Shown here piece by piece: positions 15,001 through 22,900 of a DNA stretch of 64,000 nt (the first letter of the stretch is position 1; every line of letters begins with the position of its first letter). The position numbers and the translations under genes are program-made. The notes beneath the pieces are model-generated. The model was not told where the DNA came from, ran no database searches, and was given only the letters and a program-made list of their open reading frames with translations. The stretch is from Lederbergia panacisoli (GTDB taxonomy: Bacteria; Bacillota; Bacilli; Bacillales; Bacillaceae_C): NCBI RefSeq assembly GCF_024626525.1, contig NZ_JANJGU010000007.1:1-64000 (forward strand), written 5' to 3'.

Positions 15001-15792
15001 TTAGTGAACCTTTTGCATCCACTGATCGATATAGATAACCTTGCTTTGCCTATGAAAAAGGACTTTTTGCGCCTCCAACTGTCCTAATTCAATGACTTTT
15101 GATAAAGACTTTGTTTCAAAGCGGCCAATATCTTGCAAATCGATGTCAATTAATATGTCCGAATGTTCTTCGAGACAGCGATCGGTGTTTTGATCACTCG
15201 CAATATCTATATATCTATTTAATACTGAAAATAGATTTGTCGGCTGGTGAACGTGGGAGCTTTGAACCCGGACGGATGTTACCTTTTCTGCCCCCATTTC
15301 CCTTACTATATCTGCAGGATTGTTATTCAAAATATACCCGTCCACTAATATTTTGTTTCCTATTTCAACGGGTGAGAATACCCCTGGTATTGCAATACTG
15401 GCACGAATCGCAATCGCCACCTCTCCCGCATCGATAACCATCATTTTTCCTGATACTAAGTCAACACAAATAACGGCAAAAGGAATATCCAAATCCGAAA
15501 AGTGCTTACCATCAGTGAGTTTTAATAATGTTTGATAAATACGATCCCCCTTAATCCAGCCTTTACGATTAAAACCAATGTCAATATGGCGGCGGATCGA
15601 CAAATCATGGAGAACACTTTTCATCTGTTCAGGATGCATTCCACTTGCAAAAAGTCCCCCAACTACTGCCCCCGCACTTGTTCCTGCGATATGAGTTATT
15701 TCTATACCTTGTTCCTTCAATTCCTTCAATACACCGATATGGGCAACACCCCTAAGAGAGCCACCCCCTAGTGAAAGTCCCGTTCTTTTCAA
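15001..15792 (-). CDS. Patatin-like phospholipase (RssA/YlbK type)
   Basis: A 263-aa serine hydrolase. The oxyanion stretch GGGSLRGVAHIGVLKEL and the nucleophile elbow GTSAG (Ser about residue 42) are clear. The catalytic Asp lies in VDGYILNNNPADIV, where the usual DGG/DGA is DGY. It would hydrolyse acyl groups of membrane lipids at the cytoplasmic face. The start is TTG at 15792, behind GGGAGG, and overlaps the stop of the DedA gene by four bases (TTGA). It is the last gene of a three-gene operon with a DedA protein and a lipid glycosyltransferase, which points to membrane-lipid turnover. Confidence 0.88.
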   Translation of the reverse strand: MKRTGLSLGGGSLRGVAHIGVLKELKEQGIEITHIAGTSAGAVVGGLFASGMHPEQMKSVLHDLSIRRHIDIGFNRKGWIKGDRIYQTLLKLTDGKHFSDLDIPFAVICVDLVSGKMMVIDAGEVAIAIRASIAIPGVFSPVEIGNKILVDGYILNNNPADIVREMGAEKVTSVRVQSSHVHQPTNLFSVLNRYIDIASDQNTDRCLEEHSDILIDIDLQDIGRFETKSLSKVIELGQLEAQKVLFHRQSKVIYIDQWMQKVH

Positions 15793-16397
15793 TCGCCCCG
15801 TCCTCCCTCTCTTAATCCTGATAATTCCTTTTTTCTCTGTTTTATTTTATATAGTGTAAAAATCGTTAAAATTGCAATGATGACAATTCCGTAACCATAT
15901 ATTCCAAATGAACTGGAGTAATTTTTAAAAGCTTCATAATTTCCTTTTAAATAGTCTCCAAGTAGAATCATGACATATGACCAAGGATAAATACCTAAAA
16001 AGGTCAAAATTAAATATTTTACTACGTTTACTTTACTCATCCCGGCAACATATGAGATGTAATTTCCTATGCCAAATGGCCGTGATAGTGCGATGCTCCA
16101 GATTCCATATCGTTTAAAGAAGGCAGTTCCTTTCTCAAGTCCCCTTTTAAATCGTATCGGAAAATGTTGTTCAAGCTTCTGTCCAATAAAATATGGGATT
16201 AGACTAGAAATACTATAAGAGATTGCCATTCCACCAGCTAAAAAAACCGTTTGTATATAGCCCGGGGACAATACATAGCCATACGAAAGAACAACAATTA
16301 ATCCTGGAAACGGCAAAGAAGAACCTTCCAAAAACATGACAATGAATAAACCTGGAATTCCTATTGTATTAAGCCATTCTAAAAATTGTTGAATCAT
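15789..16397 (-). CDS. DedA-family membrane protein
   Basis: A 202-aa integral membrane protein of the DedA/VTT family. The signature is seen in FLEGSSLPFPGLIVVLSYGY, and in the re-entrant motif FGIGNYISYVAGMSKVN with a following helix ILTFLGIYPWSYVMILLGDY. Several DedA proteins flip undecaprenyl phosphate or phospholipids and support membrane homeostasis. Here it overlaps a glycosyltransferase upstream (ATGA) and a patatin downstream (TTGA), so a lipid substrate is plausible; which lipid is unknown. Confidence 0.88.
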   Translation of the reverse strand: MIQQFLEWLNTIGIPGLFIVMFLEGSSLPFPGLIVVLSYGYVLSPGYIQTVFLAGGMAISYSISSLIPYFIGQKLEQHFPIRFKRGLEKGTAFFKRYGIWSIALSRPFGIGNYISYVAGMSKVNVVKYLILTFLGIYPWSYVMILLGDYLKGNYEAFKNYSSSFGIYGYGIVIIAILTIFTLYKIKQRKKELSGLREGGRGD

Positions 16398-17524
16398 TGG
16401 GCAGTAATCCTTCTTTCTTCATCAGCTCTCATTAAAGAATGAATAGTATTAGAAATATCATCAGGATTCCCGGTTCTTAATTCCATTAAATATGATTTTA
16501 AAGAGTCTTGAAACTCATCAAATGAATGGTTGAAAAAGCCTGTAATTTGTTCAGACAATGATTCGTTTTGTTGTAATTCAAACACGAGTCCTAGCTCTTT
16601 TAATTTCGTTAAATTGATTTCTTCTTGACCTGGCAGTGCTGAATGGATAAAGATAGGCAACCTTTTTTTCAGCGCTTCACTAATGGTTACACCGCCTGGC
16701 TTCGTCACGATAGCATCGACTTCGTCGTATAAATGATTCATTTCCTCTCTCGAACTGATATATGGGAGTGGATGGATATTACCACTATTTAACTTCTCTA
16801 TTTTTCTGTATAGATGTTGATTTTTCCCACATAAAACCAAATATTCAACATTTGAATCATTCTTTTGCTGCTTCATTAAGTCCGTAATATTACCCAAACC
16901 GACACTGCCGCCTGATACAAGAATTCGGTAATTCGTATTATTCTTCTTCGTTCTTAAACTCTCTTCTATTTGTTCAGCTGTAGGTATCCCGGTTACAAAT
17001 ATGCAATCTTCGGAAACATCATTTTGATCTATTAGATCTTTCTTCACCTTATGATTTGGCACAAAATGATAATCTATCCCTTTTTTCCCCCATACATCAT
17101 TGATGAAAAAATCTGTATACACATTGATTACAGGGGCTACACTTTCGTTCTTCATTTTTAGTTTGCTAAGTATATAGGATGGAAAACCGTGGGTACAGAT
17201 GATAAGATCCGGTTTTTCCTCTAATATTATTTGCTTCATCTTTTTCATAAATAAAATTTCATAGTATTTATAAGAACGTTGTGATTTAGATGTATGTGCC
17301 ATGTGACGGTATACATGAGCATATGATTTAGGAAAATAATGAATCCATTCTAGATAGACCTGTGTTACAACACTCTCTACAAGTGGATTCCACGTACTCA
17401 ATAAATCTATTTTTTTACATGTAATGCTCGGGCTTCGCTTTTGTATATAGCTTGCAATAGTATCCGCAACTTGATGATGTCCTGATGGCATTCTTAACAG
17501 TGGGAAAAATAATATTTTTTTCAA
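16394..17524 (-). CDS. MGDG-synthase/UgtP-like glycosyltransferase
   Basis: A 376-aa GT28-type glycosyltransferase. The N-terminal acceptor domain shows the MGDG-synthase pattern (LRMPSGHHQVADTIASYI with the lipid-associated His pair) and PDLIICTHGFPS. The C-terminal donor domain shows RILVSGGSVGLGNI and DAIVTKPGGVTISEALKK, which bind the UDP-sugar. It resembles B. subtilis UgtP and YkoN, enzymes that glycosylate diacylglycerol or related lipids. The start is TTG at 17524, ten bases behind AAAGGG. It leads the operon with the DedA and patatin genes. Confidence 0.87.
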   Translation of the reverse strand: MKKILFFPLLRMPSGHHQVADTIASYIQKRSPSITCKKIDLLSTWNPLVESVVTQVYLEWIHYFPKSYAHVYRHMAHTSKSQRSYKYYEILFMKKMKQIILEEKPDLIICTHGFPSYILSKLKMKNESVAPVINVYTDFFINDVWGKKGIDYHFVPNHKVKKDLIDQNDVSEDCIFVTGIPTAEQIEESLRTKKNNTNYRILVSGGSVGLGNITDLMKQQKNDSNVEYLVLCGKNQHLYRKIEKLNSGNIHPLPYISSREEMNHLYDEVDAIVTKPGGVTISEALKKRLPIFIHSALPGQEEINLTKLKELGLVFELQQNESLSEQITGFFNHSFDEFQDSLKSYLMELRTGNPDDISNTIHSLMRADEERRITAQ

Positions 17525-17703
17525 TACTGTTCAACCCTTTCATTGATTCCCTCTTAGCATACGAGATTTAGATGGCGGATGAACCCCACCACAGACTAAT
17601 TATTTACTCAGACTTGAGGCTGATTTTTATTCTTTTTTATATTCCCTATACTTATGTAAATGACACTTATATAGACGAAAGCCTCTAGCTAACCCCTACA
17701 CAT

Positions 17704-17745
17704 AAAGAAAAACACGTACGAAAATTATGACGTTTTCGTACGTGT
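17704..17745 (-). terminator. Terminator of the 17751-18701 gene
   Basis: Perfect 13-bp stem ACACGTACGAAAA with TTTTCGTACGTGT, eight-base loop, followed on the minus strand by TTTTCTTT. It begins six bases after the stop. Bases 17525-17703 hold nothing else I recognise. Confidence 0.88.
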
Positions 17746-17750
17746 CAATA

Positions 17751-18701
17751 TTATGATATGATGATGTCCTGTTCCTGCACATCAAGCCTGATTAGTTCAT
17801 GATTTAATTCGTCACGTTTTCTTGCCAATCCGTCTAGCACACGCCGCACATCGTGAAGGACTTGATTTAGTTTACTTTTTGCATCAGTTATTCGAGAATG
17901 AACCATCCAATCAGAAAAAATATTATCAAAAAATAAATCCGTAAACGTGAAAATATCTTTTTTATTAATAGTGAACGATTCCGCGGCAATATTTTGAACA
18001 TCCATTAATTCTGTTTCAAAATGCCGCAATGCACGCTGAGCACGATGAATCAAATCTTCAGAACTATTAATTTGCGAGTATTTAATCGCAGAGACGATTA
18101 ATCCTCCACCTAGAAAGGTATCCCACATCGACATTCCTTCAGCAGAACCTAATTTATCGAGAGCTCCATCCAATGCACGAATAGCTTTACGCCCCGCTTC
18201 CTCTGCTTCGCTAATTTCGCGCAGCATTGACCGGAGAGATACACGTTCATCGGCAATTTTTTGTAATGAGCTATTTGCAATAGAATCATTTTGTCTTATC
18301 CATATTTCTTTTTCCTTTAAAAAATCGGTCCAGTCCTCATCAATATAAGTAAAATCGGGATTTTGCATCTCTTTTCGCAAATTTTCTGTTTCCATTTTAA
18401 GGTCTATCACCGTTTTTTCTGCTTCGTTATACTTTAACTCCGCCTCAGCCGCCTCGGCCATTTCTTTCTCCATCTGTTCATCCCATTTTCCTGTCCAAGC
18501 TTTAATTTTATTCGTAAACGAAAATTTCCCAAGCTTGGCAATATCTTGTTGTTCTTTCGTTAATTGCCTATATAATCTATCGCGAATTTCGCTTGCTTCA
18601 GTTAATCTTTTTTCAGCTCCATCTAAGCGGCGTTTAATACGATCACGCTCAGATCGTTTCATTGTGAGTTCCATCTGCCGACCATATATATCCTGCCTCA
18701 T
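17751..18701 (-). CDS. Coiled-coil protein of unknown function
   Basis: A 316-aa protein, not recognised as a characterised family. Residues 1-130 and 255-310 are long charged heptad-like helices (RRLDGAEKRLTEASEIRDRL, EMAEAAEAELKYNEAEKTVI). Between them is a short Gly-rich stretch (MWDTFLGGGLIVSAIKYSQI) that could insert in or touch the membrane. No signal peptide. The ribosome site AAGGGGGTG precedes the ATG. It lies 27 bp after the DUF2161 gene on the same strand, and the two may be co-transcribed. The function cannot be inferred. Confidence 0.78.
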   Translation of the reverse strand: MRQDIYGRQMELTMKRSERDRIKRRLDGAEKRLTEASEIRDRLYRQLTKEQQDIAKLGKFSFTNKIKAWTGKWDEQMEKEMAEAAEAELKYNEAEKTVIDLKMETENLRKEMQNPDFTYIDEDWTDFLKEKEIWIRQNDSIANSSLQKIADERVSLRSMLREISEAEEAGRKAIRALDGALDKLGSAEGMSMWDTFLGGGLIVSAIKYSQINSSEDLIHRAQRALRHFETELMDVQNIAAESFTINKKDIFTFTDLFFDNIFSDWMVHSRITDAKSKLNQVLHDVRRVLDGLARKRDELNHELIRLDVQEQDIIIS

Positions 18702-18728
18702 AGAGACACCCCCTTATATATGTTACGG

Positions 18729-19457
18729 TTAAATAAGATTGGAGGTTTCAAATATTTTCCTGTTATAGTGTTCAACGATTTCAGGATACAATTTCAATTC
18801 CGTTTTCCCTTTTTCACTAATAATATAAGTACCTCTCTTAACCCTTTCAAACCAACCATAATAGTTTTTGTGAAGAATTGAGAGGGTTTTATCTCCTGTT
18901 CCCAATTCGCGCAATCTCCTTGGAGAAAGTATTCCAAAACATGCAAGGCAGCATGCGATATGAATGCAGTTCTCTTTATAGGCTGTCATAATTTTTGTTT
19001 GATTGCTGCCTCCTACATTATAATCGCCATGCCTGCCTTCTATTTCTTTCACGATATTTTCCCTTTTCTTCCTGCTAACCTGCATGCTTTTATTCCGGTC
19101 AAAAGGACTTGGATCGATTTTAACCTCTGCATACGCACCTGATTTTTGAAACGACACAATTATAAGTCCTAATTCCAGTCTTCTTATTAAATAGCAAATA
19201 TCTTTCCACTTTTTCGTTCTTAAGCTGAATTTTGGCCTTGGGATTGCAATATAAACCATGTCTGTAAGACGCTGTCTTTTCGTTGCCTGGATAAGAAGAT
19301 CGATATTTAAGAATAATTTTAATTCAACAATTATTAAGTTTTCATCCTTTACTGCTGCCACATCGCAATGGTGTACTTCCCCGTGAACCTTATATCCTAA
19401 TCTCTTAAAATACCGATGTACCGGCTCATACAAGTCTACTTCAAGTATTTTCATCAT
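18729..19457 (-). CDS. DUF2161-type PD-(D/E)XK nuclease-like protein
   Basis: A protein of about 242 aa. The N-terminal part has the restriction-endonuclease-like signature: a conserved Asp in HHCDVAAVKDENL followed by IIVELKL (the E-x-K half). The pattern RPKFSLRTKKWKDICYLIRR and a C-terminal winged-helix-like section (GILSPRRLRELGTGDKTLSI) fit the DUF2161 family, annotated as putative PDDEXK phosphodiesterases. The biological role is not known. The start is one of three adjacent codons (GTG, ATG, ATG); I use the first ATG. No partner methylase is nearby, so it is not a restriction system. Confidence 0.8.
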   Translation of the reverse strand: MMKILEVDLYEPVHRYFKRLGYKVHGEVHHCDVAAVKDENLIIVELKLFLNIDLLIQATKRQRLTDMVYIAIPRPKFSLRTKKWKDICYLIRRLELGLIIVSFQKSGAYAEVKIDPSPFDRNKSMQVSRKKRENIVKEIEGRHGDYNVGGSNQTKIMTAYKENCIHIACCLACFGILSPRRLRELGTGDKTLSILHKNYYGWFERVKRGTYIISEKGKTELKLYPEIVEHYNRKIFETSNLI

Positions 19458-19624
19458 CACGCCTACTTATTGAATATTTTCTTAAATTTTAGAATTATGA
19501 ACAATCAAGCAAAATTATTGCAATATAATTACAAAAGAGTTATCATATCAAAAGTGCCTAGTCCAATTATAAACGACTTATTTATAATCGGAAGAAATTA
19601 CATAAAAAAAACGGAGATGACATC

Positions 19625-19978
19625 ATGAAGAAACTTTTAGCTATCATTTTGGGTACTCTATTGTTAATCGCTGCTTGCGGAACGACCGAACAGACGGAAG
19701 ATAAAAAGAATGCCGCTGGAGAAAATAACGCATCCGAAGAAGTTAGCGAATTAGCAAAATTCCCTGAGTATTCCATTGTCAAAGAATATATCCCTAACGC
19801 TGCATATAAAGAAGGTCTTGAAAACGACGATGAAGATGAGCGTGTGATTTTATTTGAGAACGAGAATGGAAAAAGCTTCAAAAGTTTTTATTTAAAAAAG
19901 AGAAATATTTTGCAAATTAGAGATCTTGATGAAGATCGTCTGACTTATAACAAGATATTCCGTCCAGAAAAACAATAA
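19625..19978 (+). CDS. Small lipoprotein of unknown function
   Basis: A 117-aa protein with a type II signal (MKKLLAIILGTLLLIAACG; lipobox IAAC, Cys 18), an acidic linker and a compact domain (ERVILFENENGKSFKSFYLK). It would be anchored to the outer face of the membrane. Not assigned to a family. The ribosome site GGAGATG precedes the ATG and a strong terminator follows at 19990. Confidence 0.8.
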   Translation: MKKLLAIILGTLLLIAACGTTEQTEDKKNAAGENNASEEVSELAKFPEYSIVKEYIPNAAYKEGLENDDEDERVILFENENGKSFKSFYLKKRNILQIRDLDEDRLTYNKIFRPEKQ

Positions 19979-19989
19979 CTAATAAGTAT

Positions 19990-20020
19990 GCTCCGATCAA
20001 AATTGAGATCGGAGCTTTTT
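19990..20020 (+). terminator. Terminator of the small lipoprotein gene
   Basis: GCTCCGATC pairs with GATCGGAGC, followed by five Ts. Confidence 0.9.
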
Positions 20021-20089
20021 AATTTTTTTGGCAGGAAAAAAAGGTGAGATGCTTGAATGTATTTTGTATCAATCACTTAGGGGTGTTTT

Positions 20090-20551
20090 ATGATGAAGCA
20101 ACGGCATGAGATATTATTTAAACAAATGGAGACGTATCGAAGTTATGTTATAGGTGTACTGGATGATGTAACGGAGGAAGAGGCGGAGTTTATACCGAAA
20201 GGATTCAATAATAATATTCGCTGGAATTTAGGCCATCTATATCTTGATCAGTACTTATGGATACAGGCGGTAACGAAAGAAGAAACAGCAGCTCCGGAAG
20301 AATTTAATAGATGGTTTGGATTTGGAACATCGCCGAAGGATTTTACAAACGAAACCCCTTCATTCGATGAACTTAAATTTATACTAGAAAAGCAACCTAA
20401 GGAAATAACAAGAGAATACGGCAGTAGAGTAGAAAAGGAATTCTCTCCAACAGAGATGGGGATGCATACGATTGAGCAGGTGTTAGTCCGCACAATCTTT
20501 CACGAGGGAATGCATTTACAAACGATTTTAGATATAAAAAAATTAATATAA
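20090..20551 (+). CDS. DinB-family protein
   Basis: A 153-aa four-helix-bundle protein of the DinB/YfiT metal-binding superfamily. The three-histidine site is visible as NLGHLYLDQ (first His) and FHEGMHLQTI (two more His near the C-terminus). Some members are thiol S-transferases using bacillithiol; most are uncharacterised. Preceded by GGGGTG at a suitable distance. It is followed by the tRNA-Ser gene on the opposite strand. Confidence 0.88.
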   Translation: MMKQRHEILFKQMETYRSYVIGVLDDVTEEEAEFIPKGFNNNIRWNLGHLYLDQYLWIQAVTKEETAAPEEFNRWFGFGTSPKDFTNETPSFDELKFILEKQPKEITREYGSRVEKEFSPTEMGMHTIEQVLVRTIFHEGMHLQTILDIKKLI

Positions 20552-20562
20552 GTTTGTGATGG

Positions 20563-20652
20563 CGGAGAAGGTGGGATTCGAACCCACGCGGCAGTTGCCC
20601 GCCCTAACGCATTTCGAGTGCGTCCCCTTCAGCCGGACTTGGGTACTTCTCC
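20563..20652 (-). tRNA. tRNA-Ser (anticodon CGA)
   Basis: A 90-nt class II tRNA. Acceptor stem GGAGAAG (20646-20652) pairs with CTTCTCC (20564-20570), with G as discriminator. The anticodon loop CTCGAAA gives CGA, reading UCG. A long variable arm (GGGCGGGCAACTGCC) and the T-arm GTTCGAATC are present. CCA is not encoded. The 300 bp to its right up to the coat gene contain no further gene I can support. Confidence 0.95.
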
Positions 20653-20951
20653 AAAATTGAAAATGCTGTTGATAGAACTAGAAGCCAAATGCCTAGCATT
20701 AAGAGTTACTTTTACTACCAGCTGTCTGCACTAGAATGTATTATAATGATAATACTTTTTTAGGATCATTTCAAATGATTTTTCACATGAGAAAATTGGC
20801 AAATATGCTTATATTTTGTTGCATTTACCCAGCTGTTTTATCGGCTCTTTCCCCAAAATCACCGTTTTTCACCCATTTCCGGCGTTACAGGTTTCATCTT
20901 TTGCCTGTGGACATAAACTGGATAGAGAAAATGAACAAACGAGGTGATTAA

Positions 20952-21203
20952 ATGGAAAGAAATTTTTACGGATATCCCGGAATGCCTATGAACTATTCTA
21001 TGGGTAACCCTTGTTGTCCAAAGCAACATTATGTACAGCAATACCCTGTGACTATGCCTGTCCCTGTGTACCAACATCATGGACATCATCACTATGACAC
21101 CCAGGTCCAGGTTCAAAATCAATCATTCACACCTTATCAAGTGACACAGTTCGACCACCATCCTCACCATAAGCATCATCACAAGAAGAAGTATTATAAG
21201 TAA
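20952..21203 (+). CDS. CotD-like histidine-rich spore coat protein
   Basis: An 83-aa protein rich in His, Tyr, Pro and Gln (PVYQHHGHHHYDTQVQVQNQ; FDHHPHHKHHHKKKYYK at the end) with a CCPKQH segment. Composition and size resemble CotD-type inner coat proteins of Bacillus spores. It would be made in the mother cell late in sporulation; I could not identify a convincing sigma-K promoter. The ribosome site GAGGTGATTAA precedes the ATG. The call rests on composition, so it is moderate. Confidence 0.7.
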   Translation: MERNFYGYPGMPMNYSMGNPCCPKQHYVQQYPVTMPVPVYQHHGHHHYDTQVQVQNQSFTPYQVTQFDHHPHHKHHHKKKYYK

Positions 21204-21211
21204 AATTGGAA

Positions 21212-21240
21212 GAAGATACGGAGTTGCCGTATCTTCTTTT
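21212..21240 (+). terminator. Terminator of the coat protein gene
   Basis: Ten-bp stem GAAGATACGG with CCGTATCTTC, five-base loop, then TTTT. Confidence 0.9.
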
Positions 21241-21263
21241 CATTTTGATATTTTCTTTTCTCA

Positions 21264-21752
21264 GATTTCAGTCTCGATTAAGGACAGATCGGGACCCAAA
21301 CTATAAATCTTTAGGATTTCAGTCTCGATTGAAGGCGAATCGGGACTCAAACTATACGTCTTTCGGATTTGCGTCCCGATCGAACGCGAATCGAGACTCA
21401 AACTATACGTCTTTCGGATTTCAGTCTCGATTGAACGCGAATCGGGACTCAAACTATACGCCTTTCGGATTTGCGTCCCGATCGAACGCGAATCGGGACT
21501 CAAACTATACTTCTTTCGGATTTCAGTCTCGATTGAACGCGAATCGGGACTCAAACTATACTTCTTTCGGATTTCAGTCTCGATTGAACGCGAATCGGGA
21601 CTCAAACTATACTTCTTTCGGATTTCAGTCTCGATTGAACGCGAATCGAGACTAAAACTCTACGTCTTTTGGACTTCAGTCTCGATCGAAGGCGAATCGA
21701 GACTAAAACTCTACTTTTCTTAGATTTCAGTCTCAATTGAGTCCTCATTTAG
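21264..21752. repeat. Array of 51-bp hairpin repeats
   Basis: Nine full 51-bp units start at 21264, 21315, 21366, 21417, 21468, 21519, 21570, 21621 and 21672, with a partial tenth at 21723. Each unit contains an inverted repeat such as GTCTCGATT / AATCGAGAC around the loop GAACGCG. Variants keep pairing: units 3 and 5 have GTCCCGAT on the left arm, and unit 5 has ATCGGGAC on the right. Both strands are open in one frame only because 51 is a multiple of three. It lies between the coat gene terminator and the 3' end of selU, and no gene is called in it. Confidence 0.9.
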
Positions 21753-21818
21753 ATTTAAGTCCGTACCAGGAGGTTTTTTAACAACATCCCTCCAAGCACG
21801 TATTCCTTTTTGTCTCTA

Positions 21819-22880
21819 TTAAAGCGAAGCCAATTTACTTGCGGATTTCAAGCTCTCCCCAATTAGCGTCTTTATTTTCACAACCGCCTCGTCCACATGT
21901 TGGACACTCAACGTTACTTTTTGGCCCTCGGGATATTGGTCTGCAGTATATTTGTAACGTGGATCGTAATAATGTTCCAATAATAATCTTACGAACCAAT
22001 AAAAATCATCAGATTGCAGGCAATTCTCTATTTGGGCTGCTATAGGAGTGTGAATTCGTGATTTTATTTTACGAAATGCTTCGGTGAAATCGCTTTTGTA
22101 TTCCCAAGGGCGATATTCATTTAAAATATGATTGACCCTTTCTTCCATGGGCATTTCAATAAAAATTTGTGTTCCTTTTTCTTTAAGCTCGTTTAAGCTC
22201 GGCGGGATGACCGCCCTTCCAATTCTTTTACTCTCTCCCTCAAACAACAAATATGAGAAATCCTTTAATTTCTCTAGCCGTTCAACCAAAAGGGCATCAA
22301 ACGTTTTTTGGTTATGGGGATGTAATCCAATTTGTCCAAAAATGGATCCACGATGATTCGCCATTTGCTCCAAATCAATTACAGGGTACCCTTCGTTCTG
22401 AAGCTTACGCAAAATAAGTGTTTTTCCTGTTCCAGTGTTGCCATTAAGAACGAATGCTTTTTGAGAAAAGTCCATATTCTCCAATTTATCGACAATCCAC
22501 TTCCGGTATGCCCGGACTCCCCCCTGTAAACGATTCACTTTTACATTCATCAAATTCAAAAAAGTAGCAGAAGCTTTACTCCTCATACCCCCACGCCAAC
22601 AAAAAACAGTTATATCACCATTTATATTTTTAAAAGCTTTTACAAAACTTGGAAGCTTTGCTGCAACGATTTCAAGGCCTCGATCTTGAGCAGCATCTGG
22701 ACTCACCTGCTTGTATAATGTTCCAATCTCAGCCCTTTCTTCATCATCAAATATGGGAATATTTAAGCTGCCTGGGATGGTGGAATTAGCAAATTCAGAA
22801 GGTGACCGAACATCCACAAGGACAATCCCGTCTTTTCCTTTTAACTCCATCAAATCTTCAATTACTATATCTTGGAACAT
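21819..22880 (-). CDS. selU: tRNA 2-selenouridine synthase
   Basis: A 353-aa SelU/MnmH enzyme. It replaces the sulfur of 2-thiouridine at tRNA wobble position 34 (Lys, Glu, Gln tRNAs) with selenium, using selenophosphate, through a geranylated intermediate. The N-terminal rhodanese domain carries the active-site Cys in FCWRGGMRSKASATF (about residue 94). The C-terminal P-loop NTPase domain has LNGNTGTGKTLILRKL. The length is typical. The ribosome site GGAGAGG precedes the ATG. It follows selD by 20 bp on the same strand, giving a two-gene selenouridine operon. Confidence 0.95.
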   Translation of the reverse strand: MFQDIVIEDLMELKGKDGIVLVDVRSPSEFANSTIPGSLNIPIFDDEERAEIGTLYKQVSPDAAQDRGLEIVAAKLPSFVKAFKNINGDITVFCWRGGMRSKASATFLNLMNVKVNRLQGGVRAYRKWIVDKLENMDFSQKAFVLNGNTGTGKTLILRKLQNEGYPVIDLEQMANHRGSIFGQIGLHPHNQKTFDALLVERLEKLKDFSYLLFEGESKRIGRAVIPPSLNELKEKGTQIFIEMPMEERVNHILNEYRPWEYKSDFTEAFRKIKSRIHTPIAAQIENCLQSDDFYWFVRLLLEHYYDPRYKYTADQYPEGQKVTLSVQHVDEAVVKIKTLIGESLKSASKLASL

Positions 22881-22900
22881 AATACCTCTCCTCGCAACCT

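Noticed and set aside
18729-19457. Restriction-modification nuclease
   Set aside because: The PD-(D/E)XK-like motif is present, but no methyltransferase or specificity gene is adjacent; it fits the DUF2161 family.
20736-20951. 71-codon frame upstream of the coat gene
   Set aside because: Ends in the coat gene's ribosome site, has no ribosome site of its own and no recognisable product.
21206-21655. Frames on both strands through the 51-bp array
   Set aside because: Both strands are open because 51 is divisible by three; no start signals, and the repeats vary so as to keep hairpins rather than protein sense.
21264-21752. CRISPR array
   Set aside because: The segments between repeated arms are themselves identical, so there are no unique spacers, and no cas genes are present.
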